64,000 bases of DNA from Plumapathes pennacea (Eukaryota > Cnidaria > Anthozoa > Antipatharia > Myriopathidae). Both the position numbers and the translations under genes were made by a program. The stretch spans positions 9,606,068-9,670,067 of the forward strand of contig OZ038472.1 in NCBI GenBank assembly GCA_964036295.1, read 5' to 3'. Shown here piece by piece: positions 1-11,420 of the stretch. Position 1 is the first letter of the stretch; each line of letters opens with the position of its first letter. Below the pieces are notes generated by a model that had not been told where the DNA came from, searched no databases, and saw nothing but the letters and a program-made list of their open reading frames with translations.

Positions 1-959
1 GTGAAAAAGGTACAGTCTGTTATTTTACAGCAGGGGGGCGACCGAGTGAAGGTCTTCATGATTGGCAGACTGACACATTAGTCACCCTACACTGCCCTGC
101 GTGGGCATCATTTCACTTCCAAAACCATTTCATCCATCATTGCAGACCGAGTATTGTACACGAAGCAAAAGTGATACATCACGACCCAAATCGGCCCAGA
201 AACACAAGAAACACAAGAAATTACACGCATAAGCGGGTAAGTATATACTTTTATTGTATTTCAGATCTTTTCGCGCATGCTAGAGGCGCGTTCGATTGGG
301 TCTATTCCGGAATAGGAATAGCGCTGCCGATAGGTAAAATTCGTTAGTTTAGAGCTGATTAAGGTTGGGATGTATCGGGAGCTGTCCAAAATGCTAGCAT
401 GGAAGTTTTGAAAACAATTTCGAACAAAATCTCTACCAAACAAAAATAACTTTGAGTCATTTTAGTTATTCCGAAGAAACCGCATGAAAGCGAATCGGGG
501 ACTTCAAAAGAAAAAGTGGACCGAATAAAAGACTCCGCAAAGAAAACAGTGCAAAAAAGCAGATCGGGAGTACTTTCAATATCAAAACCGGACCGCAGGC
601 GATTTCTTTGAGGCATCTAAGCACGACAAAGTACGATTGCGATGCCGTTTTGTGTTCAACTCAGATGCTTATTCAGACTGGACAGCTTAGTGTGAAAGTC
701 AGTATGCGCCTGAAAATCGACTCTCAGCTCGCTGCGTTGTTAAAGTCGCATTAAGTTCATTATACTGGCGACCAACGGGGATGAAAAGCGGTCGCAGTTG
801 AGAATAGGTGCATAACGGCAGAACGGTAATCAAGCTGAATAATAATCTGTAATCGAAAACATATCAATCAAATTATGAAGGCCACTGTCACTCAAAAAAG
901 CGGAATCTACTCTCACGACCACTTACATTTGGTGACTTTGAATTAATCAACTGGACATT
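1..959. repeat. Non-coding start of window with dispersed-repeat copy
   Basis: No convincing gene is seen. Roughly 430-700 resembles 6530-6860 in the same orientation and 50780-50960 in the opposite orientation: all three share a stretch of the type GACTCCGCAAAG, a segment ending in GGCGATTTCTTTGAGGCATC, and the following CGTTTTGTGTT. It is therefore a copy of a dispersed repeat, not a gene, although short reading frames cross it. The remainder, 1-430 and 700-959, shows no structure that I can name. Confidence 0.55.
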
Positions 960-3475
960 TTAAATCATGTTTTCTAACGCCGTAATTGTATTGCTCTCAG
1001 GTACTAATAATAATATAATAATAACTAATTTCTTAAATAAAGGCTCACTTGGGTCTGTGTAACCTGAAAAGGTAATCCAACGTACAATCTTGTACGTCCA
1101 ATCCTGTATCTTGAATATTTTTTCAAGGTTGGATATGTAGGTTAATCCACAAACTAAGTTGCCATAATTTATGTATGGAAATGCTAGAGCATAGTAGATT
1201 TCTTTTAGCAAAATGAGATCTACATAATATCTGATTTTGCATAATATTCCAGTTACCTTTATCAATTTATGATTCACATGATTTATGTGAGGTTTCCAAG
1301 TCAAATGTTCATCAATAGTAACTCCTAAAACTTTAATGGAGTCAGTTCTTTTGATTGGTTGATTATTTAGTTTAAGGTCTATGCCTTTTCCTAGTCTCTT
1401 TTTCCTTGATGTAACTTACATATTGAATTTTTGCGACATTCAATGTTAATTTTTTAGCTTTCAACTAAATTTTTACTTTTTCTAAATCGTTGTTTGTTGT
1501 TTCAAACAATGTTTTCAAGTGTTTGCCTGAGCTAAAGAGGTTAGTATCATCGGCAAAAAGTATGAATGAAAAATATTCAGAGCTCTTGTAGATGTCACTT
1601 ATGTAAATTAAATATAGCAATGGTCCCAGGATTGACCCTTGAGGTTATCCACATTTGATTGTTTGAGGTGTAGACCTACAATCATTTACTTTTACCAGTT
1701 GTGCTCTATTTGTCAAGTAATTTTTAAACCACTCCAAAGTAGTGCCTCGTACTCCATAAAAATCAAGTTTTCTTAATAGTATTTCATGGTTAACAGTATC
1801 AAAGGCTTTTGAGAGATCAAGAAAGATTCCTAAAGTTAACTCATTGTTTTCATTTGCTCTGGAAATCTTGACAGTTAGCTCTATTAAGGCCATATATGTT
1901 GATCTTCCCTGCCTAAAGCCATATTGATGTTCATTTAATGTTTTATGCTTGCTTAGAAATTTAAATAGCCTATTGTACATAAGCCTCTCTAGTATTTGCG
2001 ATATACATTACTGAATGATTCTTTATCACCAGTTTTAAAAACTAGTGTTACTAAGGCAATTTTAAGCTCTAGTGGGACTTGACCAGTTTCAAAGGTCATG
2101 TTAAAAATTTCAGTCAATGGTTCGCTGATTAATGTTGCTACTTTTTAAATAACTAATGGACTAATGCGATCTCATCTATTGCTCTTGTTATGGTTTAGCA
2201 ATGAAATTTCTTTTTCTATTTCTGATTTAGTTATTGGTACAATAAAGAATGAATTTACGTTAGCTCCATTAAGATAATGCTGAAATGTACATGATGTATC
2301 AGTGTCTTCGATCTTATTTGCAAGATTGGGTCCTATATTTACAAGATATTGATTAAATCTCGAAGCAATTTCGTGAGAGTCATAGATGGTTTTTTATTGT
2401 CTCTGAATTTTAGTGGTAGTTTTCCTTTTGCCTTTTTCCGATTGATTATTTTGATTATCAGTCCTCATGTTAATTTCAAATTGTCATTTTACTGAGTTGA
2501 ATTTCTGTTCATAATACTTTTATTTAGCAAGCTTAATTAAGTTGCTTAATTTGTTTCTATATGAGCTATATTTTAATTTGTTTACCAAGGTTGTTTTTTA
2601 ATGGTTTATATAAAGTCATTTTTCTTCTGCATGACACAGATAGTCTTTTGGTTATCCACTGGCTTTTAGCTTTGTAATTTTTTTATTTATTTCCCATTTT
2701 GGTTTGTCTCATTGGAAAACAATTTTCATAAAGCCCTCGATATGTCTTGTCAAAAGCAGTATATGCTACTTGTGGGTTTGATGTGCAGAAGTTGTTATTT
2801 TGCCAATTTACGGACTTTAGATCATTTGCAAATTTGTTCAAGTTTGCTTCATTTACTATCCTGGATTTTTGTCTAATGACTTTATCTATTCCATGAGATG
2901 CTTTCTGATTTATACTTTCTATGTAAGAAATGGGAAGATGATCTGAAATGTCATTAAAGGTCAATCCACTATTATGTTCGGTGAGCGTACTATTTGTAAA
3001 TATACTATCAATAAATGTAGCTATACTTTCAGTTATCCTTGTTGGCTTTGTGATTACTGGAAAGAAGAATGAAGTAAATGATTGCTGTATAAATTCACTT
3101 GAAATTTCACAGCGATCATTTTTTAGTAGGTCGACGTTAAAGTCTCCCATGAGATGTCAATTTTTGTTTTCTTTGTCACTTGTGTTTAGAATTTTGCTTA
3201 AGCACTCAGAAAACGTCTTATGATTATTATTTGGTGGTCGGTATATTATCCCAATGATTTTATTTTTCTTATGTTCAAATTGAACTTCAATGAATAATGA
3301 TTCTATTTCATCCTCAGAAATACTCAAATCTTGCCTCACATTATATTTCAGAGTCATTTATATATAGTCCAACTCCTCCACCTTTCTTTTGTTTCCGATG
3401 AATACTTTCAAAATTGTATTTCTGTAATTCAAACAAAGACTTACCCAAATTATCATCAAGCCAGGTTTCAGTTAA
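960..3475 (-). pseudogene. Non-LTR retrotransposon, endonuclease and reverse transcriptase part (CR1/L2-like), degenerate
   Basis: This is the C-terminal two thirds of a LINE polyprotein on the minus strand, broken by several frameshifts and stops. From high to low coordinate it encodes the apurinic-type endonuclease (TETWLDDNLG near 3450; GIIYRPPNNN near 3250; MGDFNVDLL near 3150; DHLPIS near 2930, the conserved D-H pair), a poorly conserved linker, then the reverse transcriptase (GFRQGRST near 1920; FLDLSKAFDTVNH near 1800, catalytic Asp; a PQGSILGPLL-type motif near 1640 just after an in-frame stop; FADDTN near 1550, catalytic Asp pair) and a thumb/C-terminal segment down to about 960. The reaction would be target-primed reverse transcription. 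The motif set fits the CR1/L2/Jockey branch; the exact clade is inferred. The upstream part continues at 4662-5129 beyond an insertion. Confidence 0.85.
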
Positions 3476-4657
3476 GGTATCAGGATACCCTCCGGACTTT
3501 GCCAGATTCGAAAAAAATTTTTTTGGCTTAACGAAATTATTACATGTTTTACCTTGTGTTTCTGAAAACAAAATTTGGATACCTATTTTTTTCCTCGAGA
3601 TATTTAAACGAAAGGATTTTATATTTCTCTTTCTCGCCGGAAACTACCTGTCAACAGATCGTTGTATCTCCCGTAACTGCACAGCATGCGGCTTGCGCGT
3701 CAGTCATGCAAAACAATAAAGTACAAATTTTAGCCGCGCGACGGATAACGCATGACTAATAGCAGATCTGCAAGAATATCGAAATGTCGTAAGAAATATT
3801 TCCCTGTATGCCTTTGTGAACGCTTTCTTACGTTTAGAACGAGTTTGTCGTTTGCTTGAACTCATTCCGAATTCCAACTGTGGCTGCAAAAGGTTGAATT
3901 GGTGTTGAGTGCAACTGTGAAGCGAAAACTTACCCGAACGAAGCGTTGATGTCCGTAGTTATACACGGCGGTCTTTTGTGCTGCGTGTTTCAATTACCGA
4001 CAAAATGCCTGGAAGGCCTCTATGCGAAAGCACTAACTGCGGTGTTTTGACAGATTTCTGACAGATGAGGCGATTATGTAAACAGGTTTCCGGCTCCCTG
4101 GTCAGAATCTTTAAATGTGTTTTTCTCGGTGTTTTCAAAACGCGGAAAAGTGTTTCTTTCGGAAACCTGCATTTCAATGGATTTTAATCGATTGGCTTGA
4201 AACTTGGCAAATATGTGAATCAATATCAAAGCTACAAAAAGGTGTCTCCAATTTTAATTCTTTTTTTTTTGTTCGGAAGATATGTCCGCTTTTGTCTTGC
4301 GCGTAGCTAGAAATATGATCGGCCAACTTTAAAAGTCAATAACTTTGTATATGGACAAGATATCAAAATTCGGAGACACCTTTTTTTTTCTTCATTGTGT
4401 CAACATTAGGCTGAAACAATAAATAATCAAATCGGGTAAAATCTGAGTGACATTAGGCTTTTTGAATGAGGCAAGGTCAAAATTCACTCGGAAGCTGATA
4501 ACTTTTTTTCTTTAGCAAATTCAAAAAATATAATGCTTTACTCTAAATCTATGATTGTTGAGCTTTCAGAAAATATATACTTTATTATTAGTTAAATGTA
4601 ACGCTAGCGCGAAAAATGGGTTTGAACGCATGTCGTTCACGAGGGTATCCTGATACC
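3476..4657. mobile_element. 1182-bp TTAA-flanked non-autonomous DNA element (piggyBac-type target site)
   Basis: Both ends carry the 17-bp inverted repeat GGTATCAGGATACCCTC (3476-3492 and, inverted, 4641-4657), and both are flanked by TTAA (3472-3475 and 4658-4661). The insertion lies inside the endonuclease domain of the minus-strand LINE. Removing the element with one TTAA makes the LINE reading frame continuous (VIGL followed by TETWLDD), which independently proves the boundaries. A TTAA target duplication is the hallmark of piggyBac-superfamily elements, but the terminal bases are not the usual CCY type, so the superfamily is only suggested. No transposase is visible inside; a T-run at about 4261 and a poly(T) near 4381 lie in its AT-rich interior. 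Confidence 0.85.
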
Positions 4658-4661
4658 TTAA

Positions 4662-5129
4662 ACCAATTACAGAGTACTTTTGTTTCAAGTTATCAAACAT
4701 TTGAGTGAAGGCATCAAATTTGTTCTTATTACTTTTGATATTCAGATTTAGGATCGAGAAGTTGTTTTGGATGTGTTTTTCCTCTACCAGTTGACTAAGA
4801 GAGTCTTCAAGAAAATGTTTATTTTCTGAGTTATTAAAATCAAGACCACAATTTTGTTGAAAAGGTGTTTGCTTTCTATTGTTAGTGGTGTTTAATGAAG
4901 ATGGGTTGAATTTCAATTCAGATAGTCTGTTTAAAGTAATTTCGGATACGTTATAATTTCCACTTAATAAATTCTTATACTCATTATCATCTAGATTACC
5001 AAAAGGAAAGAAATCTTGTAAATAAAGGTAACAATGAAACGTATTAGTATGGCAATTCGAATTGTTTATGCCTATATCAAACAACTGCTCTTGAGATGAA
5101 AATTCTTTAAGAAAACCAACAAAGTACAC
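4662..5129 (-). pseudogene. Non-LTR retrotransposon, 5' part of polyprotein
   Basis: An open frame on the minus strand runs from a Met at 5129 to the insertion point of the TTAA element at 4661. It contains a low-complexity N-terminal part (SFNPSSLNTT-like, NNRKQTPFQ) and ends with FSILNLNIKS and KYSVIGL, the first strand and loop of the LINE endonuclease. Its continuation, TETWLDD, lies at about 3470 on the other side of the insertion, in frame. The 5' end of the element is lost: immediately upstream the sequence becomes the 3' end of a different, plus-strand LINE. Confidence 0.75.
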
Positions 5130-5189
5130 AAGTACAATACCTGACTAGCTTCAAAAGAATCATTTTATCTTCCTTCAGCCAGAACGAAC

Positions 5190-5672
5190 TAGGGTAAATT
5201 CTGCATCAGGTTTCGGGGAGTGAAAATCTGGAATGCTGTTAATGAGACTTATAAGTACCTTAGAAAACATGCCTTTAAACAGGTCATTAAAGCAGATATT
5301 ATTAGTGGTTATTTATAATTCATTTTCAAGTTCCTATTGTAAACTTTTTCCATACTCGCTTTCAAACTATTTCCATTCATTACCTAGTGCATGAATGAAT
5401 AATTTAGTATTATAAGTACTATAAATGTTATAGCATTGCTGTCTCTTTCATTTATCTTGTCTAGTATACTTGTGTATATTACTATAGTTCTAGACTGCTT
5501 AACAGTCAAGTAAAGTATCGTTAATAATTACCATAAGTGGGCTAATAGAGACGGATAACCCTGGTTGGCTATCACAGGTAACCTGTACCTAGATACACTT
5601 TTTTCTTTTCTCTTAATCATTGTAATTTCTTCTAAATTGGTGCAAATAAACGTTGTTGTTGTTTTTGTTCGA
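5190..5672 (+). mobile_element. 3' end of a plus-strand non-LTR retrotransposon
   Basis: In one plus-strand frame at about 5210-5319 the sequence reads FCIRFRGVKIWNAV and ends GYL followed by a stop. This is the typical C-terminus of LINE polyproteins (IRxxGxKxWN). It is followed by an AT-rich 3' untranslated region and a terminal GTTGTTGTT-type microsatellite at about 5653-5670, preceded by TGCAAATAAA. Such simple-repeat tails are usual for CR1/L2-like elements. It is a 5'-truncated copy lying next to the 5' side of the minus-strand LINE. Confidence 0.6.
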
Positions 5673-5820
5673 CTACAGCATTAGTATGAAATAATTTCTC
5701 TTGGCCATGAAAACAATGATTGCATGAAGCACATCTCACAATGGTTTGGGGTGTAATCATATCAATTACATTCGATGAGGTCTCATTTCAAACACGATAA
5801 TTAGGAAATGACTTGGTGAT

Positions 5821-6195
5821 TCAAGGATTGTATAATTGACCATCAATAATCAATTTATCTCTGGCCATCCTTCCTAATCTGCCAATACGCTTGGCCTCCT
5901 TCATTATCGGGTACACTTTTTTCCTCTTCTTCTCAACTGCATCAGGAAACTGTTCGCTCAAGGCGATTCCGGTGCCTCGAAGTTGATGTGCTCCCTGTCT
6001 TTGAAGTAGCTAAACTTAGCTACAGTGGGTCTTGGTTTGGTGCCACGTTGACTCGTAGGCGATTTCTTCTTACCCAAGCAGTGACTTCGATCGACCCTTA
6101 TGGTCCGTTTCGCGTCCCTTATTCCAAATTTTCCTTTAAGGGGATTGTGGATTACTTCTGTAATGTCGGCCTTTTCGTATTCCGGTTCTTCGATG
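5821..6195 (-). pseudogene. LINE ORF1 protein, C-terminal (RNA-binding) part
   Basis: On the minus strand this reads NIEEPEYEKADITEV, then DAKRTIRVDRSHCLG, GTKPRPTVAKFSYFKDRE, an in-frame stop, EQFPDAVEKKRKKVYP, and ends DKLIIDGQLYNP plus a stop at 5821. The PRPIVAKF-type strand and the Lys/Arg-rich helix match the RRM and C-terminal domain of L1-like ORF1 proteins (transposase_22 family), which bind element RNA as a trimeric chaperone. The N-terminal coiled-coil half is found at 7742-8112 on the same strand. The two halves are separated by a repeat inserted at 6196-7741. Confidence 0.7.
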
Positions 6196-7741
6196 TTGTC
6201 CCTGAGCGTAAGCGAGGGTAATAATCACGACGCTAATGCAGTAGTATCGCCTTATTTGGAGACAAGTGGGTCGCCATCTCTAAATTGAATGTTCGTCTGT
6301 CAGTTTGTCAGTATGGCATACGACCAGGCCCAGAATGCAGAGAAAGCACCTCACAAAGGATTGGTCACGCGTGACCGACAGAAAGAAAAGCGATTTGAAC
6401 GAAGCAACGATGTTGTATTGCATTCACAAAAATGAATTTGAAAACTGGAAACACAACAGCCTTGCGAATCTCGTCTTCAAAAAAGAAAGGAACACGGGCA
6501 ATCGTGGAAACGTTCGAACAGTCAATTCCGACTCAAGAAAAGACGACATTCCGTGTGGGCGACAGCGTCGTGAACAGAGTCGTGCCGATGAAACGACTCC
6601 GCAAAGAGAACAGCGCATGAATGCCGATCAAAAGTGACATGAACAGAACACCGCGTGAAAAGGAGTTGGTAACTTCAGTAGAAAGAGCAGGCCGAAGAAC
6701 AGACTCCGCAAAAGAAACCCAAAAAAAAGAATGCGCATGAAAGCGGATCGAGCATATCGAAAGCGGACTAGCAGGCGATTTCTTTGAGGCATCTGAGCAC
6801 AACAAAGTGCGATCGCGACGTCGTTTTGTGTTAAACTCAGATACTTATTCAGCAAGGACAAGCTACAAAGGTCAGTGGAAATCGAACAATTACCGTGACA
6901 AATTGCAAGTACGCCGTCTATATTCTATCACGTATCTTGTGACTCGTTCACTTCAAGAAAATATTAAAATCTGCAAGCTGATCATTTTCTCTCTGTATTG
7001 CTTTAATACCCTTCTGTCGCCAGTTTCGGCTAGCGTATTTGCTCAGAGTAGTCGGAACCTGAGGTTTTAAATTATTTAGTCAGATGTCCTTTTTTCTTTC
7101 AAGATCAAAAACTGCAACTGTCTATTCGAGAAATGCTGCAATCTGACACGCGGTTATTGCAACGAGAATCATTCACAAACCCTTTGAAGTATGACTAGAA
7201 TTGAAGCTCGTGTATAATTTGAAGTAAACCGTTCAAATTTTGATTTGATTCTGGGAGAAATCACGCTGTTTTGAGCGGGTTCACAAAGAAAACAATTCGA
7301 GCTCATTAAATATGCATCCCTGAGTCCATTGCATGCATTCCAGAGTAAAAAAAAAAGAAATCGCACAGAAAGCCTATTTAATTGTACTGCCTATAAATTC
7401 AAAACTGAAAAATCAGTGTTCCTTTTTTCCCGTACTATGGCGGCCGACCGACTTTACAATTCAAGTACTAAATGTTTGAGAATGTGCCCTGCAGACTGCA
7501 TGAATTAATTAGGCGTGTCGACCGTGAGAAATACGTACGGCGTCACGCAATCGATTCTTTTTTTAACGCAAAAGTATAACGCCAACATATTTTTCTCCTT
7601 TCTTTGCGTGCAGTACTTAACTTCAAAGAAATGATCGCGTCAAAACGCCGGTAAAACAAAAGCTGCTCTTGATGATCAGTACCAAAGTAATAGTCCAATC
7701 AATGCCAGAGCGAGAGGGTATCTGCGATTATCGTATTTCTA
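6196..7741 (-). mobile_element. Dispersed non-autonomous repeat, copy 1 (interrupts LINE ORF1)
   Basis: The segment between the two halves of the LINE ORF1 is a repeat that recurs in the opposite orientation at 43526-44578, 49986-50960 and 51085-52860. One end reads (inverted here) CTAGAAATACGATAATCGCA followed by GATACCC and a CTCGCTC motif. The other end carries TAATAATCACGACGCTAATG next to GAGCGTAAGCGAGGGT. The two ends are imperfect inverted repeats around CGAGGGTA/TACCCTCG. Short internal reading frames are not conserved between copies, and no transposase is visible. Confidence 0.65.
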
Positions 7742-8112
7742 GTAAAATATGAGATTGTCCCTCATCGACCTTGTTTGAAGGTCAACTATTGCCTCATTCA
7801 GGTGCTTGTCTACGTCATCGAGGCTGGCCACTTGGTGTTTTATTTCGCTGATTTCCTTGTCGCCACGAGCTACTGATTTCTTTATATCTTCTACTTTATC
7901 ACGAAGAACGTTGAGTGATTGTTTGAAATATCTCATGTCTTTTTAAATGTTTTCAATTCAATCAGCAAATAAGTCGAGCTTATCGAGCTTCGACTGGAAC
8001 AGGAAAAACATTTCGTGGATTTGTCTTATCTGGTCGTTATTGGGCTTCGATGACTCGTCCTCCGTACTCTCCTTTGCTTTATGTTGCTTGCCCTTTTGGC
8101 TTCTGTCGCTTT
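7742..8112 (-). pseudogene. LINE ORF1 protein, N-terminal coiled-coil part
   Basis: The minus-strand frame reads SRKSDRSQKGKQHKAKE, DESSKPNNDQIRQIHEMFFL, FQSKLDKLDLFAD, a stop, IENI, a stop, then KDMRYFKQSLNVLRDKVEDI through LDDVDKHLNEAIVDLQ and ends RSMRDNLIFY. Heptad-spaced Leu/Ile/Val indicate a coiled coil, and (L/R)SMRDNL(I/L)F is the conserved junction to the RRM of L1-like ORF1 proteins. The frame stops exactly where the dispersed repeat begins, with TAG contributed by the repeat. The rest of the protein is at 5821-6195. Confidence 0.7.
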
Positions 8113-8560
8113 TCCGGCTGGCTTATTTGCTCAGAGCAATCGAAACTTGGGGTCTTGAATAATTTAGTCAAATGTCTCAGTTTTTCATTCAAAATCTAAT
8201 AATTTATCGGGTTGGAACTGTAACTGTCTATTCGAAAAATGCTGTGATCTGACACGAGGTGTTTGAAACAAGGTTGTTTGCAAGCCCTTTGAAGTATGAC
8301 TTGATTTGAAGCCCGTGTATAACTTACAGTAAACCCTTTTAAAACTTAAAAGATTCCGGAGAAACCATGTTGTTTTAAGCGAGTTCACATCAAAACGATT
8401 TGAGCTCATTAAATGTGCATGCCTAAGTCTAGTGCATGCAATCCGGAGTAAAAAAGAAAAGTCACATTGGAAGCCTATTTAATTGTACTGCCTAATTCAA
8501 AACCGGAAAATTAGTGTTCCTTTTTTCCCGTACTACAGCGGCCGACCAAATTCACAAGTA

Positions 8561-9721
8561 ATCACAAATATTACAATTTCCTAGAATGTGATTGGCTCAT
8601 AACACCACCGATTAATCATTAATTGGACACTTATTGTTATGTAATCGGACACTTCTTTGGTCTGTAATCGGACAGGGCTTAACCGATCATAAGCAAGAGC
8701 TAAATTTAAATGCACCAATCAGCCTCACACTGATTTTCAGTGGAAAAAAGATTGCCGGTGGAGTTTGTGGCATCTCGAAAGGCGAATTTTGTTAATTCTT
8801 GGACAACTTAACATGTAAGGAACAGTTTGTGGTCAGTCGAAGACTCGTGAACAGTCACTATTGAACGAAAGAAGACAGGAAATTTTCGCCAATCGGACAC
8901 GTTTGCTTAGGTCACGACGTCGCCAGCAAGCTGCGCTGTAGACACTGAAACTTACGGCTTAATGTCAATGAACGTCGTTAATTCATTTCAAAATCATGGA
9001 AGACCTTTAACTTTGTTGTAATGGACTGTGATGGACAAACATTCCTCAAGAATTAAGCCGTCAAGAAGTCGGTAAGTTTGGATTTGCTTTGCCGACCCGC
9101 GAAGATACAGATTTTTCAGTCTTGAATATTTCCTTTGAGTGCCTTGTAAACTTCTGTGAAAAAATAAACTAGTATTCTGAGTTTCAAAGCACCTATTATA
9201 TTAAAAAATGTAAACCTGAAAAGTCGAAAGAAACTGTCTTTCAATTTGTGAGTTCGTGATGGGTTTACTGATCTTTACTGAGTGTACAGAACTTACACAT
9301 TTTTTATTTTTACTTAAAAAATCCGCATTCAACTCAAATCATTGGGCAAATTAGCTTCTTGTTTCTTTCAAGTATTTTAAGTTGATAAAACTGAGATAGA
9401 TGACTACCAACAAGCGGTTAACGTTGTGTTTACAAACGCCGAGCCGTGTGTACCCGCGTCTTACAATCAATCGGCGATGAAGTACTTCTTGATGCTTTGA
9501 TTTTATGTATAGTACAGCAGAAGACGCTGAGGCCATATGATAATTTCATTCTCAGAAATTATAACATTTATGATTAATTGGCAAGAGGACTTCGTGTCGT
9601 CCGATGTCGGCCTGTAATCATACTCGTGATTAGGAAACCGGACTCCCGCGAAGCGCGGTCGTCCGATTTCGCAATCACTCGTATGATTACAGACCGAATC
9701 GGACTCCACTCAGTCCTATTA
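8561..9721. mobile_element. About 1.16-kb non-autonomous insertion with GTAATCGGAC motifs
   Basis: This block is absent from copy 1 of the surrounding repeat at the corresponding point (about 7460-7480), so it is an insertion. It contains repeated ATCGGACA motifs (8640-8680, 8892) near the left end and a large hairpin near the right end at 9597-9706. No protein is recognisable. Exact ends and target duplication could not be fixed. Confidence 0.5.
9597..9706. other. Long hairpin (imperfect inverted repeat)
   Basis: The left arm (from about 9597, GTCCGATGTCGGCCTGTAAT...) pairs with the right arm ending at about 9706 (...ATTACAGACCGAATCGGAC) with few mismatches over about 32 bp, leaving a loop of about 30-40 nt. 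It sits next to the right end of the inserted element. Confidence 0.65.
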
Positions 9722-10039
9722 CCATCATTAAAGTGCCCGGCAGACTGCATGCATTAATTTGGAGTGTCGACCGTGAGAAAGACGTACAGCGTCACACAAT
9801 CGATTCTGTTTTCAATGCAAAACTATATATAAACACACCATTCTTTTTCCCCTTTCTTTGCGCGCAGCACTTAACTTCGAGGAAGTGTTGCGTCAAAACT
9901 CGTAAAACAAAGACTGCTCCTTTTCAGCTAACAAAGTAATAGTCTATGGTGGCCCAGGACTCCCATAAGGAAAAAATATAGCAATATTAAAATGAAAACA
10001 AAGCAAAACAAAAATTTAAATAAAATTAAACAAAATTAA

Positions 10040-10370
10040 ATGAAACAAGGTTAGAGTTTCCAGTGATCTCGTTGGGTGGGGTCGAGACCAGGAGAAACTA
10101 AAATGGAAAGTAGGGACACGAGCGAAACTCCCAAAAGAGAGTTTCAGTTTCTTACCAGAAAAATATCACACAGTAGAGAGAACTTAACTTTTGACACCTT
10201 GCTCAAATGAAACCTATAACTATAAATTGTCATTACAACACTCATACACTTGCTTCTAAAAGGTTGAGCGACTCTGCATTCAGCCTGCTTGGCTGCTTTT
10301 CCCACGCCCGTCGCCATCATTGCTGAAGCGTGGAGATTGTTCCAAGTAGAAATGAAGCAGAACCCCTTTT
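10040..10370 (-). repeat. Fragment of the Helitron-like repeat family, right-hand part inverted
   Basis: The sequence here (GTCGAGACCAG, CACAGTA.AGAGAACTT, TTGACACCTTGCTC, CACTTGCTTCTAAAAGGTTGAG) is the reverse complement of the right half of the repeat unit seen at 38210-38456 and 61000-61228. The terminal hairpin is degraded in this copy. Confidence 0.6.
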
Positions 10371-10655
10371 AAGAGCGAGTTCATGTAAATATCACCTACG
10401 CCGTGCAGGGTAGAAAAATCAAATTTATCCAAACTTTGTCATGATGAAGGCTTAATGTATCTAGTTATAAAAATATAAGTTTTAGTTCGTTCAGTTTCTT
10501 ATTTCATTTTTGCGGCAACAGTTCCTTCTCGGTGCTCTGCGAGAAGACAAAATCGACCTAAAAATAATGCTTCCATTATCGGCTCTAATGGAAAAACTGG
10601 GAAATAAACATAACAGCTTAAATTATGACATGCGAGTGGGATCTTTCCCGTATGC

Positions 10656-11420
10656 CATCGCCAGAAATTCCGGACATTTTGCGTCCACGATTGCTTCCGG
10701 TCTTTCCCAGCGGCGTGCGGTATGAGCATGCGCCATTCACACATTCAACATTGTTACGTACTTTTCCTCAGTGGGGTGGGGGAGGGATGGGTTTCTCCGG
10801 TTCAAAAAGAGACTGCTACGTTTAGGAGACGTGCCGCTGAACGACCTAGTTGAAATTAGCTTTCGTTTGGTGCAATTTTCATGCGATTTGGAGCTTCCCA
10901 GCCCAAAATATCAACACCCGAAGTCAGCGTATTTCACGGGAGGTATTCGCCATGGCTGGCTGTGAACTGCAAATTCAAACACAAAAAGTACACATCGAAT
11001 TTGCTTCAGGGGACTGACTGAGGCTTCACAGGAGATGTTCAATCCTTCGACAATCAGGTACGGGGTAGACATTTTGCGTTGTACCCAAGGTTCTTGTATT
11101 AAATGCAGCTTAAAAAGTGACAGTAGCCGGTTTTGAGCGTATTCTGCTATCAATCCCTTCTTACGTCGGCTGAAATTTTAAATTCAAAAAAGTACACATC
11201 GAATTTTACCGGAGATAAATATTTTTTGTACTGTTGTGTTTAGGAAGCTTTCCTCTTCCGAATGCTGCCCAGACATTTTTACGAACGTGCTTCAGTTAAG
11301 CGAAAAGCGCAATTTATTATCAGATCCCATACATTTCTTTGTTATTTCTTGAGCGGCTGTCAGCGTGAAACCTGATTCCTCTTCCGAGATGGCGCAACCG
11401 GATGTCTGAAATTTCTGGCG
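10656..11420. mobile_element. 765-bp MITE-like insertion with inverted ends, empty site known
   Basis: The left end (CATCGCCAGAAATTCCGGAC) and right end (ATGTCTGAAATTTCTGGCG) are inverted repeats. ATGC flanks both sides (10652-10655 and 11421-11424). The inverted repeat partner has the uninterrupted site at 36651-36660 (GATGCATACG), which shows that this is an insertion and that ATGC was duplicated. No transposase is encoded. Confidence 0.7.

Larger units (their letters stand above)
8108..9957 (-). repeat. Second, interrupted copy of the dispersed repeat
   Basis: Positions 8108-8560 align with 7025-7460 of copy 1 (shared GCTCAGAG, ATTTAGTCA, GAAATGCTG/GAAAAATGCTG, CCCTTTGAAGTATGACT, GCGGCCGACC). 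Positions 9722-9957 align with 7480-7710 (GCAGACTGCATG, TCGACCGTGAGAAA, CTTTCTTTGCG, AAAGTAATAGTC). Between them lies an unrelated insertion, about 8561-9721. The ends of this copy are not complete. Confidence 0.6.
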
